Assembly: GCF_000967865.1 (NCBI RefSeq)
Contig: NZ_JXRU01000018.1
Location: 1 to 39,350 of the forward strand
Origin: Microbacterium sp. SA39
GTDB lineage: Bacteria > Actinomycetota > Actinomycetes > Actinomycetales > Microbacteriaceae
Direction: 5' to 3'
DNA: 39,350 nt
Shown here one piece after another: positions 20,012 through 28,657 of the stretch. Position 1 is the stretch's first letter, and the number at the start of each line of letters is the position of its first letter. Both the position numbers and the translations under genes were made by a program. The notes under the pieces were generated by a model. The model saw only the letters and a list, made by a program, of their open reading frames with translations, was not told where the DNA came from and searched no databases.

Positions 20012-21051
20012 CACACCACCATCCCGTACTGCTCGCTGAAACGGACATCGCCCTCGGCCATGTCGCGCATGTCCTGCACATCGCTGCGGAACATCAGGCC
20101 CCGCTCGATGCCCATGCCGAACGCGAAGCCGCTGTACACCTCGGGGTCGATCCCGGCCGCGCGGAGCACGTTCGGGTTGACCATGCCGCAGCCGCCCCAC
20201 TCGATCCAGCGCGCGCCGCCCTTGAAGGTCGGGTGCCACAGGTCGAGCTCGGCGGACGGCTCGGTGAAGGGGAAGTAGTTCGTGCGGAAGCGCATCTTGG
20301 CCTCCGGGCCGAAGAGCTGCTTCGCGAAGTGGTCGAGCGTGCCCTTGAGGTGGGCCATCGTGATGCCCTTGTCGATCACGAGGCCCTCGAACTGCGTGAA
20401 GACCGGCAGATGCGTCGCGTCGAACTCGTCGGTCCGGTAGACGCGGCCGGGGCACAGCACGTAGATCGGCACCTCGCGGTCGAGCATCGAGCGCACCTGC
20501 ACCGGGCTGGTGTGCGTGCGCATCACGAGGTGGCGCGACGTCGGATCGACGTAGAAGGTGTCCTGCTCCTGGCGGGCGGGGTGGTCGACGTCGAAGTTGA
20601 GCGCGTCGAAGTTGAACCACTCGTGCTCGAGCTCCGGCCCCTCCGCGATTTCCCAGCCCATGCCGACGAAGATGTCGGACACCTGGTCCTGAAGAAGAGT
20701 GAGCGGATGCCGCGCGCCGACGCGCGTGCGCGACGGGACAGCGGTGATGTCGATGCGCTCGGCCTCGAGGCGCGCGGCGACCTCTGCCTCGGCGAGCTCG
20801 GCCTCCTTCGCCGCGAGCGCCTTGGTCACCTGACCGCGACCCTGACCGACGAGCTTGCCGAACGCGGCCTTGTTCTCGGGGGCGACCTGACGCATCGAGG
20901 CGTTCAGGACTGCGAGGGGCGAACCGTCCGCGACGTGGGCGGCGCGGGCCGCCTTCAGCTCGGCCGTGTCGGCGGCCGTGGCGATTGCCGTCAGCGCCGC
21001 CGCGACGGCTGCTTCGACCGCTTCCGGGGTGATTTCTGGAGACTCAGACAC
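20011..21051 (-). CDS. pheS: Phenylalanyl-tRNA synthetase alpha subunit
   Basis: A 346-residue class II catalytic subunit. An N-terminal coiled-coil arm (residues 1-95) precedes the class II core: HPLTLLQDQVSDIFVGMGWE, then RTHTSPVQVR, FTQFEGLVIDKG and GGARWIEWGGCGMVNP near the C-terminus. The start is GTG at 21051. A -10-like TAGACT (21060-21065) lies 8 nt before it and there is no good ribosome binding site, so pheST seems to have its own promoter in the 59-bp gap after gluD. It overlaps pheT by one base. Confidence 0.96.
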   Translation of the reverse strand: MSESPEITPEAVEAAVAAALTAIATAADTAELKAARAAHVADGSPLAVLNASMRQVAPENKAAFGKLVGQGRGQVTKALAAKEAELAEAEVAARLEAERIDITAVPSRTRVGARHPLTLLQDQVSDIFVGMGWEIAEGPELEHEWFNFDALNFDVDHPARQEQDTFYVDPTSRHLVMRTHTSPVQVRSMLDREVPIYVLCPGRVYRTDEFDATHLPVFTQFEGLVIDKGITMAHLKGTLDHFAKQLFGPEAKMRFRTNYFPFTEPSAELDLWHPTFKGGARWIEWGGCGMVNPNVLRAAGIDPEVYSGFAFGMGIERGLMFRSDVQDMRDMAEGDVRFSEQYGMVV

Positions 21052-21110
21052 GAGAGACGAGTCTACCGGCGCGCGGGAGTAACGCCTGCGCGCGCGGTAG
21101 CCCCCAGTTC

Positions 21111-22031
21111 TCAGGCCCCGGTGCTCGTACCGTGGAACTTCCCGGCTCCGCGCTGCATCGCGATCAGTTCGGTATCCGTGCCCTCTTCATGGGTCCTCGG
21201 ATCCGCGGCTCCCGCGACGATGCCGAGTACCTTCGTCGACCGACGAGTGCGGATCTCGACCCAGCGTGCGATGCCCGAGAGGATGAGGCACATGAGGATG
21301 TAGATGCCACCGATGACGAAGGCTGACTGCAGGATCGGACGCCCCTGCTGCGATGTGAGCTGTTTGGCGTAATAGAGCAGCTCGGGGTACGTGATGATGA
21401 ACCCGAGCGCAGTGTCCTTCATCGTGACGACCAGCTGAGCGACGATGACCGGCAGCATGGCGCGGATCGCCTGCGGAAGGAGAATGAGCCGCAAGACACC
21501 GCTCTTGCGGAGACCGATCGCGTAGCCGGCCTCGCCTTGGCCACGCGGAAGCGACTCGACCCCTGCTCGAAGCACCTCGGCGAGGACCGAACCGTTGTAC
21601 GCCATCAGAGCGATCACGACGGCCCAGTACGGGTCCATCTTCACGCCCACGACCGGAAGGCCGTAGTACAGCAGCATCATGAACACCAGGACGGGGACCG
21701 CTCGGAAGAGTTCCGTTATCACCGTGACCGGGACGCGCACCCAGGCGTGATCGGAGAGCCTCCCGATCGCGAGGACGAATCCGAGAATGACGCTGAGCAC
21801 AGCGGCCAGCGCGAACGCAGCCAGCGTGTTTCCCAATGCATTGAAGATGCCCATCCACACGTTGGAGAACGTGAAGACGAACCACTTCTCCGCGGAGAAC
21901 TGACCGGTCTCCAGCATCCGGAGGATTACGAAGCCGACCAAAGCGAGTACCACCGCGACGGTGACGATCGCGAGGATACGGTTACGGGCTATCGCCCGGG
22001 GCCCGGGGACGTCGTAAAGAACGGAGCTCAT
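21111..22031 (-). CDS. gluD: Glutamate-type amino acid ABC transporter permease
   Basis: A 306-residue inner-membrane permease of the HisM/GluD type. Five or more membrane segments are visible and the ATPase-contact EAA loop reads GQGEAGYAIGLRKSGVLRLI (near residue 180), followed by LPQAIRAMLPV. It has a C-terminal extension (ADPRTHEEGTDTELIAMQ) of unknown use. The start at 22031 is chosen because its ATG overlaps the gluC stop by 4 nt; an ATG five codons upstream is less likely. With GluC it forms the membrane channel of the importer. Confidence 0.9.
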   Translation of the reverse strand: MSSVLYDVPGPRAIARNRILAIVTVAVVLALVGFVILRMLETGQFSAEKWFVFTFSNVWMGIFNALGNTLAAFALAAVLSVILGFVLAIGRLSDHAWVRVPVTVITELFRAVPVLVFMMLLYYGLPVVGVKMDPYWAVVIALMAYNGSVLAEVLRAGVESLPRGQGEAGYAIGLRKSGVLRLILLPQAIRAMLPVIVAQLVVTMKDTALGFIITYPELLYYAKQLTSQQGRPILQSAFVIGGIYILMCLILSGIARWVEIRTRRSTKVLGIVAGAADPRTHEEGTDTELIAMQRGAGKFHGTSTGA

Positions 22032-22684
22032 CGCGCGATCCTCCATCGGTTCTCAAGATAGCGTTGCAGCCAGCTCATCAGCAGGACCAACGCAACGAAC
22101 ACCACAGCGACCCAGAGCAGGACCTCCATCGGGTTCCCTGGTCGGTCGGCCGAGTCGTTGACCGTCGAGCGAAGCGCTGCTAGTTCAGCGATGGAGAAGC
22201 CCGCAGCCACGGTCGTGTTCTTGAGGAGTGCGATGAAAACACTCATCATCGGCGGCACCACCGAACGGAACGCCTGCGGGAGTATCACGAGCGTCATCAC
22301 CTGGCCGAACGGGAGACCGATCGCCCTCGCTGCTTCGGCCTGCCCGACGGGCACCGTGTTGATACCAGCGCGGAGGACCTCAGCAACGTAGGTGGCAGTG
22401 TAGATGCCGATGGCGAGGATACCCAGCACCGTGTTGGACAGATCGGGAAGACCAAGTTGTGGATAGCCGAAGACGAAGAAGAAGAAGACAAGCGTCAGCG
22501 GGGTGTTGCGAACGATGTTGACGTAGAGAGTGCCCACCCCGCGAGCGACCGGGATCGGCGAAACGCGCATGGCGCCCACGATGATTCCGAGCACCAGAGC
22601 GATGATCCCGCCGGCGAAGAACACGAGCAGCGTATTGCTGATCGCCGTTCCCCACAGATCGAGGTTGCCGAAGATGACGTCCAC
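22028..22684 (-). CDS. gluC: Glutamate-type amino acid ABC transporter permease
   Basis: A 218-residue permease of the same family as GluD, with membrane segments at about residues 15-40, 55-80, 90-110 and 185-208. The EAA loop is GQAEAARAIGLPFGQVMTLV and is followed by LPQAFRSVVPPM. GTG start at 22684 with a strong GGGGAGGG upstream. It is separated from gluB by a 61-nt gap containing a stable hairpin and is coupled to gluD. Confidence 0.92.
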   Translation of the reverse strand: MDVIFGNLDLWGTAISNTLLVFFAGGIIALVLGIIVGAMRVSPIPVARGVGTLYVNIVRNTPLTLVFFFFVFGYPQLGLPDLSNTVLGILAIGIYTATYVAEVLRAGINTVPVGQAEAARAIGLPFGQVMTLVILPQAFRSVVPPMMSVFIALLKNTTVAAGFSIAELAALRSTVNDSADRPGNPMEVLLWVAVVFVALVLLMSWLQRYLENRWRIAR

Positions 22685-22712
22685 GCCACCCTCCCCTTCT
22701 TCCAGCAGTGAG

Positions 22713-22738
22713 GGGCGGCCTCCTCGCGGAGGCCGCCC
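22713..22738 (-). terminator. Hairpin between gluB and gluC
   Basis: A perfect 11-bp stem GGGCGGCCTCC/GGAGGCCGCCC with a 4-nt loop, 8 nt after the gluB stop codon. There is no T tract. In binding-protein operons such hairpins act as partial terminators or protect the 3' end, giving more binding protein than permease; that role is inferred here. Confidence 0.6.
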
Positions 22739-22745
22739 TGTTCAA

Positions 22746-23660
22746 TCAGTACGCGTCGACCTCAGGCTGCTCGACCTCGATGCCACTCGAACCGAGGTTC
22801 TTGTCGAAGATCGCCTGCCAGATGTCGCCACCGTCAGTCAGCAGTTCGTTGATGTGCGCGCGCAGAGCGTCGTCGCCCTTCTCAAGGCCGACGCCGTAGC
22901 GCTCCTCCGTGAACAGACCGCCGGTGACCTTGACGTCGTCCGGGTACTGAGCCGCGTATCCGATGAGGATCGCCTGGTCAGTGGTGACCGCATCGACCTT
23001 GCCGTCGATCAGGTCCTGAACACAAGCGGAGTACAGGTCGTACTCCTGCGTCTTGATGTCGGGGAAGTTGGCCTTGATGTTCTGGATCGGCGTGGACCCC
23101 GTCGCGGAGCATACTGTCTTGCCGTTGAAGTCCTCGAGCTTGTCGGCCTCTTCGGCATCCGCGGCGACCAAGAGGCCCTGACCGGAGATGAAATACGGAC
23201 CCGCGAAGTCGATGAGCTCCTTGCGCTTGTCGTTGATCGAGTACGTGCCGACGTAGTAGTCGATGTCACCGTTCACGATGGCCTGCTCGCGGTTGGCCGA
23301 GGCAATCGGCTTGAACTCGATCTTGTCCTCGTCATAGCCGAGCGAGGCGGCGATCCAACGGGCGATGTCGACGTCGAAGCCGGTGCGCTCGTTCGTCGTC
23401 ACGTCGAGGAAGCCGAGACCGGGCTGGTCCTCCTTGACGCCGATGATGACCTTGTCGCGTTCGGTGATGGCGTCGAACGTGGGGCTTCCCTCGAGTTCGA
23501 CGTCGCTGGCGACCTCGAACCAGGTCGAGTCCTCGCCGCCCTCGTCGCCGCCGCCGGTGCCGGCGCCGGGGTCGGACGGGCTGCCGCTGTTGCAGGCCGT
23601 GAGCGCCAGCAGGGCCACCGCTGCGATCCCGATGCCTGCCAGTGTCCGTGTGCGTCGCAT
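22746..23660 (-). CDS. gluB: Glutamate-type ABC transporter substrate-binding lipoprotein
   Basis: A 304-residue extracytoplasmic binding protein. It has a lipoprotein signal peptide (MRRTRTLAG...LLALTAC, lipid-attached cysteine near residue 23) and a Gly/Ser/Asp linker (SGSPSDPGAGTGGGDEGGE). The family 3 SBP core follows, with GVKEDQPGLGF, GFDVDIARWIA and the YVGTYSINDKRKELIDFAGPY ligand-site region. The start ATG at 23660 has GAAGGAGA 5 nt upstream; a longer in-frame start would place charged residues before the signal peptide. Glutamate is the likely substrate by similarity to Corynebacterium GluB; the amino acid is not proven by sequence. Confidence 0.92.
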   Translation of the reverse strand: MRRTRTLAGIGIAAVALLALTACNSGSPSDPGAGTGGGDEGGEDSTWFEVASDVELEGSPTFDAITERDKVIIGVKEDQPGLGFLDVTTNERTGFDVDIARWIAASLGYDEDKIEFKPIASANREQAIVNGDIDYYVGTYSINDKRKELIDFAGPYFISGQGLLVAADAEEADKLEDFNGKTVCSATGSTPIQNIKANFPDIKTQEYDLYSACVQDLIDGKVDAVTTDQAILIGYAAQYPDDVKVTGGLFTEERYGVGLEKGDDALRAHINELLTDGGDIWQAIFDKNLGSSGIEVEQPEVDAY

Positions 23661-23718
23661 GTGCGTCTCCTTCGTGTGCTGTGTGTGCAAGGACTATGAA
23701 GTGCGTGGGTGGTGCGAG

Positions 23719-24468
23719 TCAGTGCGTGAGGAGCTTCGAGAGGAAGTCCTTGGCGCGATCGCTCTTCGGGTTCGTGAAGAACTCCTCGGGAGTCGCCTCC
23801 TCCACGATCCGCCCGTCCGCCATGAAGACGACGCGGTCGGCCGCCTTCCGTGCGAAGCCCATCTCATGGGTCACGACGATCATCGTCATGCCCTCCTGAG
23901 CGAGGCCGACCATGACGTCGAGGACCTCGTTGATCATCTCGGGGTCGAGCGCACTGGTCGGCTCGTCGAAGAGCATCACCTTGGGCTGCATCGCCAGGGC
24001 ACGGGCGATGGCCACGCGCTGCTGCTGGCCACCGGAGAGCTGAGCCGGAAGCTTCGAGGCTTGCTGCGCCACGCCGACGCGCTCGAGCAGGATCATCGCC
24101 TCCTTCTCAGCATCCGCCTTCTTGAGGCCGCGGACCTTGATCGGGCCGAGGGTGATGTTCTCGAGGATCGTGAGGTGGGCGAAGAGGTTGAACGACTGGA
24201 ACACCATGCCGACGTCGGCACGGAGGTTCGCGAGGCCCTTGCCCTCGGCCGGAAGCGGCTTGCCGTCGATGCTGATGGTGCCGCTGGTGATCGTCTCCAG
24301 ACGGTTGATCGTGCGGCAGAGCGTCGACTTGCCGGAGCCGGAGGGGCCGATCACGACGACGACCTCGCCGGAGTTGACGGTCAGGTCGATATCGGTCAAC
24401 GCCTGAAAGTCGCCGTAGTGCTTTTGAACGTTGTCGACCACGACGAGGGGTTTATCAGAGGTCATCAT
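23719..24468 (-). CDS. gluA: Glutamate-type amino acid ABC transporter ATPase
   Basis: A 249-residue cytoplasmic ATPase, first gene of gluABCD. Walker [10 protein letters not shown] (near residue 39), Q-loop MVFQSFNLF, signature LSGGQQQR (near 145), Walker [13 protein letters not shown] and H-loop VVTHEMG are all intact. Two adjacent ATG codons are possible; GGAGAA directly upstream gives better spacing to the second (24465). The promoter should lie in 24473-24570, where the intergenic DNA is otherwise bounded by a strong hairpin at 24570-24601. Confidence 0.95.
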   Translation of the reverse strand: MMTSDKPLVVVDNVQKHYGDFQALTDIDLTVNSGEVVVVIGPSGSGKSTLCRTINRLETITSGTISIDGKPLPAEGKGLANLRADVGMVFQSFNLFAHLTILENITLGPIKVRGLKKADAEKEAMILLERVGVAQQASKLPAQLSGGQQQRVAIARALAMQPKVMLFDEPTSALDPEMINEVLDVMVGLAQEGMTMIVVTHEMGFARKAADRVVFMADGRIVEEATPEEFFTNPKSDRAKDFLSKLLTH

Positions 24469-24569
24469 TTCTCCAAACTAGCCAGGTCGTGGGCACGGCT
24501 CCAGGAACGGCGCCGAGATTTACATGTTCGTGACACGGGATCGCACCACTCGGGCGTCTCTGCGCGAGC

Positions 24570-24601
24570 GATCCACGGCCCGCCCCCGCGGGCCGTGGAT
24601 C
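24570..24601 (-). terminator. Strong hairpin downstream of the TAXI/two-component operon
   Basis: A perfect 14-bp stem GATCCACGGCCCGC/GCGGGCCGTGGATC with a CCCC loop, in the gap between the TAXI gene (stop at 24738) and gluA. It would stop transcription from the right before gluABCD. There is no U tract, typical of high-GC actinobacterial terminators. Confidence 0.7.
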
Positions 24602-24702
24602 AGGTCCGGCCGCTGCGCTCACCCCCCGACGACTGCGAGCAGCAGGACCTCTATCGTGCGCGATCGACCTCACATTGGCAGAGCACGGCCGGGATGTGAG
24701 AG

Positions 24703-24722
24703 TTTCTTGAGGATTTCTTGAG
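24703..24722. promoter_or_regulatory. Direct repeat TTTCTTGAG x2, candidate response-regulator site
   Basis: TTTCTTGAG occurs at 24703-24711 and 24714-24722, an 11-bp period, one helical turn, as expected for tandem binding of an OmpR-family regulator. It lies 16 bp after the TAXI stop codon and about 235 bp upstream of gluA. A shorter inverted repeat CTCACAT/ATGTGAG (24670-24700) adjoins it. The nearby response regulator (27077-27748) is the obvious candidate binder; this is inference. Confidence 0.45.
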
Positions 24723-24737
24723 CACTGCGGCGAGCGT

Positions 24738-25700
24738 TCAGTCGCGCAGGTCGCGGTAGTACTCGACGGCACCCGGGTGCAGCGGGACAGGTCCGGTGAA
24801 GATCGCCTGCCGCCGATCCAGCAGGGCTGCCGCCGGCACCTCCTCCGCGATCCGCGGGCGGGCGTCGAACAGTCCGACGAGGACGTCCCGCACGACGGCC
24901 GGCGGGGTCGACGACGAGGTGACCAGGTAGTTGGGGACCGCCATGGTGGATGCCGATTCCTTCAACCCGTACATCCCCTCGGGCACGTCTGCCGGGCGGT
25001 ACGCGTGAGAATAGCGGTCGTTCACGTCGACCACCCACTCCTGGTCGATCGGGAGCAGGCGCACCGGCATCCGATCGGCGAGCTCCGAGATACCAGGGGT
25101 CGGCAACCCACCCACCCAGAAGAAGCCGTCGATCTCTCCTCGTTCCATCGCCGCGATCGAGCCGCGGAGGTCGAGTTGCGGATCGCGGACGGATGCCGCG
25201 GCGACGCCCGCGACATCCAGCACCCGTCGGGCGATCACGTTCACGCCCGAATTCTCCGCACCCAGGGACACATCTCGCCCCGCGAGGTCGGCGACGTCGG
25301 CGATCTCCGAGTCGCCGCGCACGACGACGTGCACGTATTCGTCGTACAGTCGCGCGATCGCCTCGATCTGCAGTGGATCAGAGAACGCACCTGCTCCAGC
25401 GACGGCATCCGCCGCGGCATCCCCCTGCGCGAATCCGATCAGCGCGTCCCCGGCATCCACACGGAGCAAGTTGTCGATCGATCCGGCCGTCTCATGGGCC
25501 GTCATCCGAATGTCCAGCGACTTCGACAGTTCGTCGGCGAGATGGCTTCCGTAGGCGAAGTACACCCCGGTCGAGCCGCCTCCGGCGATCGCGTACTCCT
25601 CCCCCGTCCATTCGCTTGCGCGCGGCGTGCAGGCGGCCAGCGCGCCGAGCAGGACGAGCGAGACCAGGCCGGCGACGACACGGCGGCGACCCCCGCTCAC
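24738..25700 (-). CDS. TAXI-type TRAP solute-binding lipoprotein
   Basis: A 320-residue extracytoplasmic protein. The signal peptide VAGLVSLVLLGALAAC has a lipobox cysteine near residue 25. AIAGGGSTGVYFAYG is the TAXI-family opening (G-G-x-x-G-x-Y), followed by AHETAGSIDNLLRVDAGDALIGFAQGD (split around the conserved SxxN element) and GAENSGVNVIA. The start is GTG at 25700, overlapping the histidine kinase stop by 4 nt. No TRAP membrane subunits are near, so instead of feeding a transporter it may present a ligand to the coupled sensor kinase. The ligand is unknown; glutamate/C4-dicarboxylate-like acids are typical of the family. Confidence 0.85.
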   Translation of the reverse strand: MSGGRRRVVAGLVSLVLLGALAACTPRASEWTGEEYAIAGGGSTGVYFAYGSHLADELSKSLDIRMTAHETAGSIDNLLRVDAGDALIGFAQGDAAADAVAGAGAFSDPLQIEAIARLYDEYVHVVVRGDSEIADVADLAGRDVSLGAENSGVNVIARRVLDVAGVAAASVRDPQLDLRGSIAAMERGEIDGFFWVGGLPTPGISELADRMPVRLLPIDQEWVVDVNDRYSHAYRPADVPEGMYGLKESASTMAVPNYLVTSSSTPPAVVRDVLVGLFDARPRIAEEVPAAALLDRRQAIFTGPVPLHPGAVEYYRDLRD

Positions 25701-27073
25701 GTGGTCGCCCCGTCTCGGATCAGCAGCGAGACGGTGAGTCCGGCGCCCTCGGCGGAGGAAACCGCGAGTTCGCCGCCGACGGCCTCGAGCAGGTCCGTGG
25801 CGATCGCGAGGCCCAGTCCCGAGCCGGGGGTGCTTCCGCTGTCGTCGCTGCGCCAGAATCGGTCGGCCGCCGAGGCCGCCTGCTCCTCCGTCAGCCCCGG
25901 CCCCTGATCCGAGACCGTGATCCGGCACACCTCGCCGTCGCGCCATGCCCCCACCTCCACCGCGGTGCCGGCGGGCGAGAATTTCACGGCGTTGTCGATG
26001 ACCGCGTCCAGAGCGCTCTCCACGATCGTGCGGTCGGTCACGCTCATGACCGAGGCGTCACCGACCCGCCGGAGGTCGATCCCCCGCCCGCCCGCGACAT
26101 CACGCCAGGCATCGGCGCGTCGAGACGCGAGGGTCGCGAGATCGACCGCCGAGATGGTCGAGTCGCTGCGCCCGCCGCGGGCGAGGCCCAGCAGCGTCTC
26201 GAGGATGCGCGCCATCCGGCGCCCCTCCTCCCGCGTCTCCTCGACATCGTCGCGCCACTGGTCGTCGAGCCCGGTCGCGAGGTGTTCGACGCGGAGAAGC
26301 AGCGCATTGAGCGGATTGCGCAGCTCGTGGGATGCGTTTAGCGCAAACTCCTGCTGCCGCGTCATGACGCGCTCGATCTCGTCGGCCATCCCGTTGAAGA
26401 CTCTCGTCATGCGGCGCAGTTCGGGCGGTCCGGTGTCCTCTGCGACACGGGTGTCCATCTCGCCGCGTTCGATCGCCACCATCGCCTCGTCGAGCCGCCG
26501 CACCGGCGACAGCACCCATCGCGCCAGCCGGAAGACCAGGAGCACGCCGAGCGCGATCAGTGCCACCCCGATGGTCGAGAGCACGAGGATCTGCTGGAGG
26601 ATCGCGGCACGAGGAGCTGCCACGTCTCCCGAGACCAGCACGGCTCCGATCACGTCGCCGTCGTCGAACACCGGCTCGGCGAGCGCGGAATCGGCGACGA
26701 CCCACGGGAAGACCGACCCGGGAGGTTCGGCGCGGCGGCCCGACAGCGCCAGGCGCACGCGCTCCGCGTCCTCGTCGGAGAGCACCGATGCGTCCTGCTC
26801 TCCCGCCGCCCAGACGCTCCCGCTGAGATCGAAGACCATCACGTCGATGCCGTAGACCTCGCGGAATCGCGAGACCTCCGCGTCGACCACTGCAGGACCG
26901 CCCGAGCGCAGCGACTGCCGTGCACTCGTGACGAAATACCCCAGATCGCCCAGCTGCTCGGCGTAGAAGGCCTGCTGAACGCTGCGCGCTGCACCCCAGC
27001 CCGCCGCGCCGCCGAGCGAGAGGAGGATGGCGACGAGCGGGACGAGGAAGACGATGACGAGGCGACGGCGCAT
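25697..27073 (-). CDS. Sensor histidine kinase
   Basis: A 458-residue membrane kinase. Transmembrane segments are at residues 5-28 and about 165-188, enclosing a roughly 135-residue extracytoplasmic sensor; a HAMP linker (LSPVRRLDEAMVAIERGEMD) follows. The phospho-accepting histidine is in NASHELRNPLNALL (near 247), the N box is DNAVKFSP, and the G boxes are DQGPGLTEEQ and GSGLGLAIA. It is of the TctE/OmpR-partner type. It starts 3 nt after the response regulator stop and overlaps the TAXI gene by 4 nt, so the three form one regulatory unit. Confidence 0.93.
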   Translation of the reverse strand: MRRRLVIVFLVPLVAILLSLGGAAGWGAARSVQQAFYAEQLGDLGYFVTSARQSLRSGGPAVVDAEVSRFREVYGIDVMVFDLSGSVWAAGEQDASVLSDEDAERVRLALSGRRAEPPGSVFPWVVADSALAEPVFDDGDVIGAVLVSGDVAAPRAAILQQILVLSTIGVALIALGVLLVFRLARWVLSPVRRLDEAMVAIERGEMDTRVAEDTGPPELRRMTRVFNGMADEIERVMTRQQEFALNASHELRNPLNALLLRVEHLATGLDDQWRDDVEETREEGRRMARILETLLGLARGGRSDSTISAVDLATLASRRADAWRDVAGGRGIDLRRVGDASVMSVTDRTIVESALDAVIDNAVKFSPAGTAVEVGAWRDGEVCRITVSDQGPGLTEEQAASAADRFWRSDDSGSTPGSGLGLAIATDLLEAVGGELAVSSAEGAGLTVSLLIRDGATT

Positions 27074-27076
27074 CGC

Positions 27077-27748
27077 TCAGGACCCCGCGAGCCGGTAGCC
27101 GACCCCGCGCACAGTCTCGATGAGTCGTCGTTCCCCGGTCTTCTTGCGGATCGCCCCGACGTGCACCTCGAGCGAGTGCCCGAACCCCCGCCAGTCCGTG
27201 TTCCACACCTCGCGGATGAGACGCTCCTTCGGAACAGCGACACCGGGATATCGCGCGAGCACGGCGACGATGTCGAACTCCTTGCGCGTCAGATCGATGA
27301 GTCCGCCTCCCACGAGCACCTGGCGCGCCACGAGATCGATCTGCACTTCACCGTCGTCGAGCAGCACGCGCGCCTCCGACTCGGCGCGCATCGGTCGTGA
27401 GCGACGCGTCACCGCCTCGATCCGGGCGAGCAGCTCATGCACGTCGTAGGGCTTCACGACGAAGTCGTCGGCCCCCGCACGGAGCCCCTTGATGCGCTCG
27501 GTCACCTGGTTCCGCGCGGTCACGATCACGATCGGCACATCGGATCTACCTCGGATGCGCCGGCAGAGGTCGATCCCGTCGACGTCCGGCAGCCCCAGGT
27601 CGAGCAGCACCACCTCGGTGTCGACACCCAGCAGGTCCAGTGCCGCCGCACCGTCCGTCGCACGCACGGTCGCGTAGCCGGAACGCGCGAGGAACGCCTC
27701 GAGCGCGGCACCGACCCGCTCGTCATCCTCCACGATCAGGATCCTCAT
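27077..27748 (-). CDS. OmpR-family response regulator
   Basis: A 223-residue regulator. The receiver domain (residues 1-115) has acidic EDD at 7-9, phospho-acceptor D in VVLLDLGLPDVDG (near 51) and the conserved K in VKPYDVHELL (near 101). The C-terminal winged helix follows (DLTRKEFDIVAVLARYPG, RLIREVWNTDWRG, HVGAIRKKTGERRLIETVRGVGYRL). The N-terminus is set at MRILIVEDD (27748); the frame remains open upstream without conserved sequence. It probably controls its own operon and perhaps gluABCD through the repeats at 24703-24722. Confidence 0.93.
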   Translation of the reverse strand: MRILIVEDDERVGAALEAFLARSGYATVRATDGAAALDLLGVDTEVVLLDLGLPDVDGIDLCRRIRGRSDVPIVIVTARNQVTERIKGLRAGADDFVVKPYDVHELLARIEAVTRRSRPMRAESEARVLLDDGEVQIDLVARQVLVGGGLIDLTRKEFDIVAVLARYPGVAVPKERLIREVWNTDWRGFGHSLEVHVGAIRKKTGERRLIETVRGVGYRLAGS

Positions 27749-27788
27749 CGACCCCGTCCCCCGCGATCCGTCATCGGCGCCCTCCGGG

Positions 27789-28601
27789 TCAGCCCGGCGA
27801 CGCAGCCCGCTGTGCGAACGCGCTCTCGTAGAGGCAGACGCTGGCAGCGGTCGCAAGGTTCAGCGACTCGGCCTTGCCGAAGATGGGCAGCTTGAGCACC
27901 TTGTCGGCGAGGGCGAGGGCGTCGTCCTCCAGCCCATGGGCTTCATTGCCGAAGAGCCACCCGGTGGGCTCGGCGAGCAGCCCCTGCGCACGCGCCTCGA
28001 GCAGATCCTCGCCCTTCACATCGGCGGCGAGGATGCGCAGACCCGCCTCGTGCGCGCGCTTCACGACATCGGCGAGGTCACCGGCGACGGACACCGGCAG
28101 GTGGAACAGCGAGCCGGTCGTGGCGCGCACCACCTTCGGGTTGTACGGGTCGACGGTGCGTCCTGTCAGCACGACGGCATCGGCTCCGGCGGCATCCGCC
28201 GCGCGGATGATGGTGCCGAGGTTCCCGGGGTCCCGCACCTCTTCGCAGATCGCGACGAGGCGAGGGGATGCCGCGAAAATGTCGCGCACTGACGTCGGAG
28301 TCTGCTGGACCACGGCGACGAGGCCCTGCGGGGTGACGGTGTCGGCCATCGCATTGAGCACATACTCGGTGACGTATTCGACGTCGAGCTCGGCCTCCGT
28401 GGACTTCGCACGGATGTCGGGATGCTTCTCCCACCCGTTCGGTGTCGCGAAGAGCTCGACGATCGACTCCGGTCGATAGGTGAGCGCTTCGCGGACGGCC
28501 TGCGGGCCTTCGAGCAGGAACAGGCCCGTCTCCGTTCGAGCGCTGCGTTTGGTCAGCTTCGCCACGGCACGGACTCGGGGGGAGCGGGGGTTCTCCAGCA
28601 C
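27789..28601 (-). CDS. TrmH/SpoU-family RNA 2'-O-methyltransferase
   Basis: A 270-residue SPOUT methyltransferase with an N-terminal substrate-binding domain (FLLEGPQAVREAL). SPOUT motif 1 is VRDPGNLGTIIRAADAAGA, motif 2 is WLFGNEAHGL and motif 3 is LPIFGKAESLNLATAASV. It modifies rRNA or tRNA ribose; the exact site cannot be read from sequence. A GTG at 28607 is also in frame, but TAGACT (28608-28613) sits directly against it, whereas the GTG at 28601 is exactly 6 nt after the hexamer and gives the family-typical start (V/M)LENPRSPRVRAVAKL. I therefore choose 28601 and infer a leaderless mRNA. Confidence 0.9.
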   Translation of the reverse strand: MLENPRSPRVRAVAKLTKRSARTETGLFLLEGPQAVREALTYRPESIVELFATPNGWEKHPDIRAKSTEAELDVEYVTEYVLNAMADTVTPQGLVAVVQQTPTSVRDIFAASPRLVAICEEVRDPGNLGTIIRAADAAGADAVVLTGRTVDPYNPKVVRATTGSLFHLPVSVAGDLADVVKRAHEAGLRILAADVKGEDLLEARAQGLLAEPTGWLFGNEAHGLEDDALALADKVLKLPIFGKAESLNLATAASVCLYESAFAQRAASPG

Positions 28602-28657
28602 GTTCACAGTCTAGGGAACAGGCGGCCGGTTCCCGCACCATCAGGTATGTTGCGTCC
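28602..28657. promoter_or_regulatory. Divergent leaderless promoters
   Basis: In this 56-bp gap the minus strand carries TAGACT (28608-28613) and the plus strand TATGTT (28646-28651). Each ends 6 nt before a start codon (GTG 28601 and ATG 28658) with no Shine-Dalgarno, so both transcripts are predicted to begin on the start codon. Confidence 0.55.

Noticed and set aside
24473..24737. Possible small RNA or riboswitch upstream of gluA
   Set aside because: The strong hairpin at 24570-24601 is better explained as a terminator of the preceding operon; no known riboswitch core is seen.
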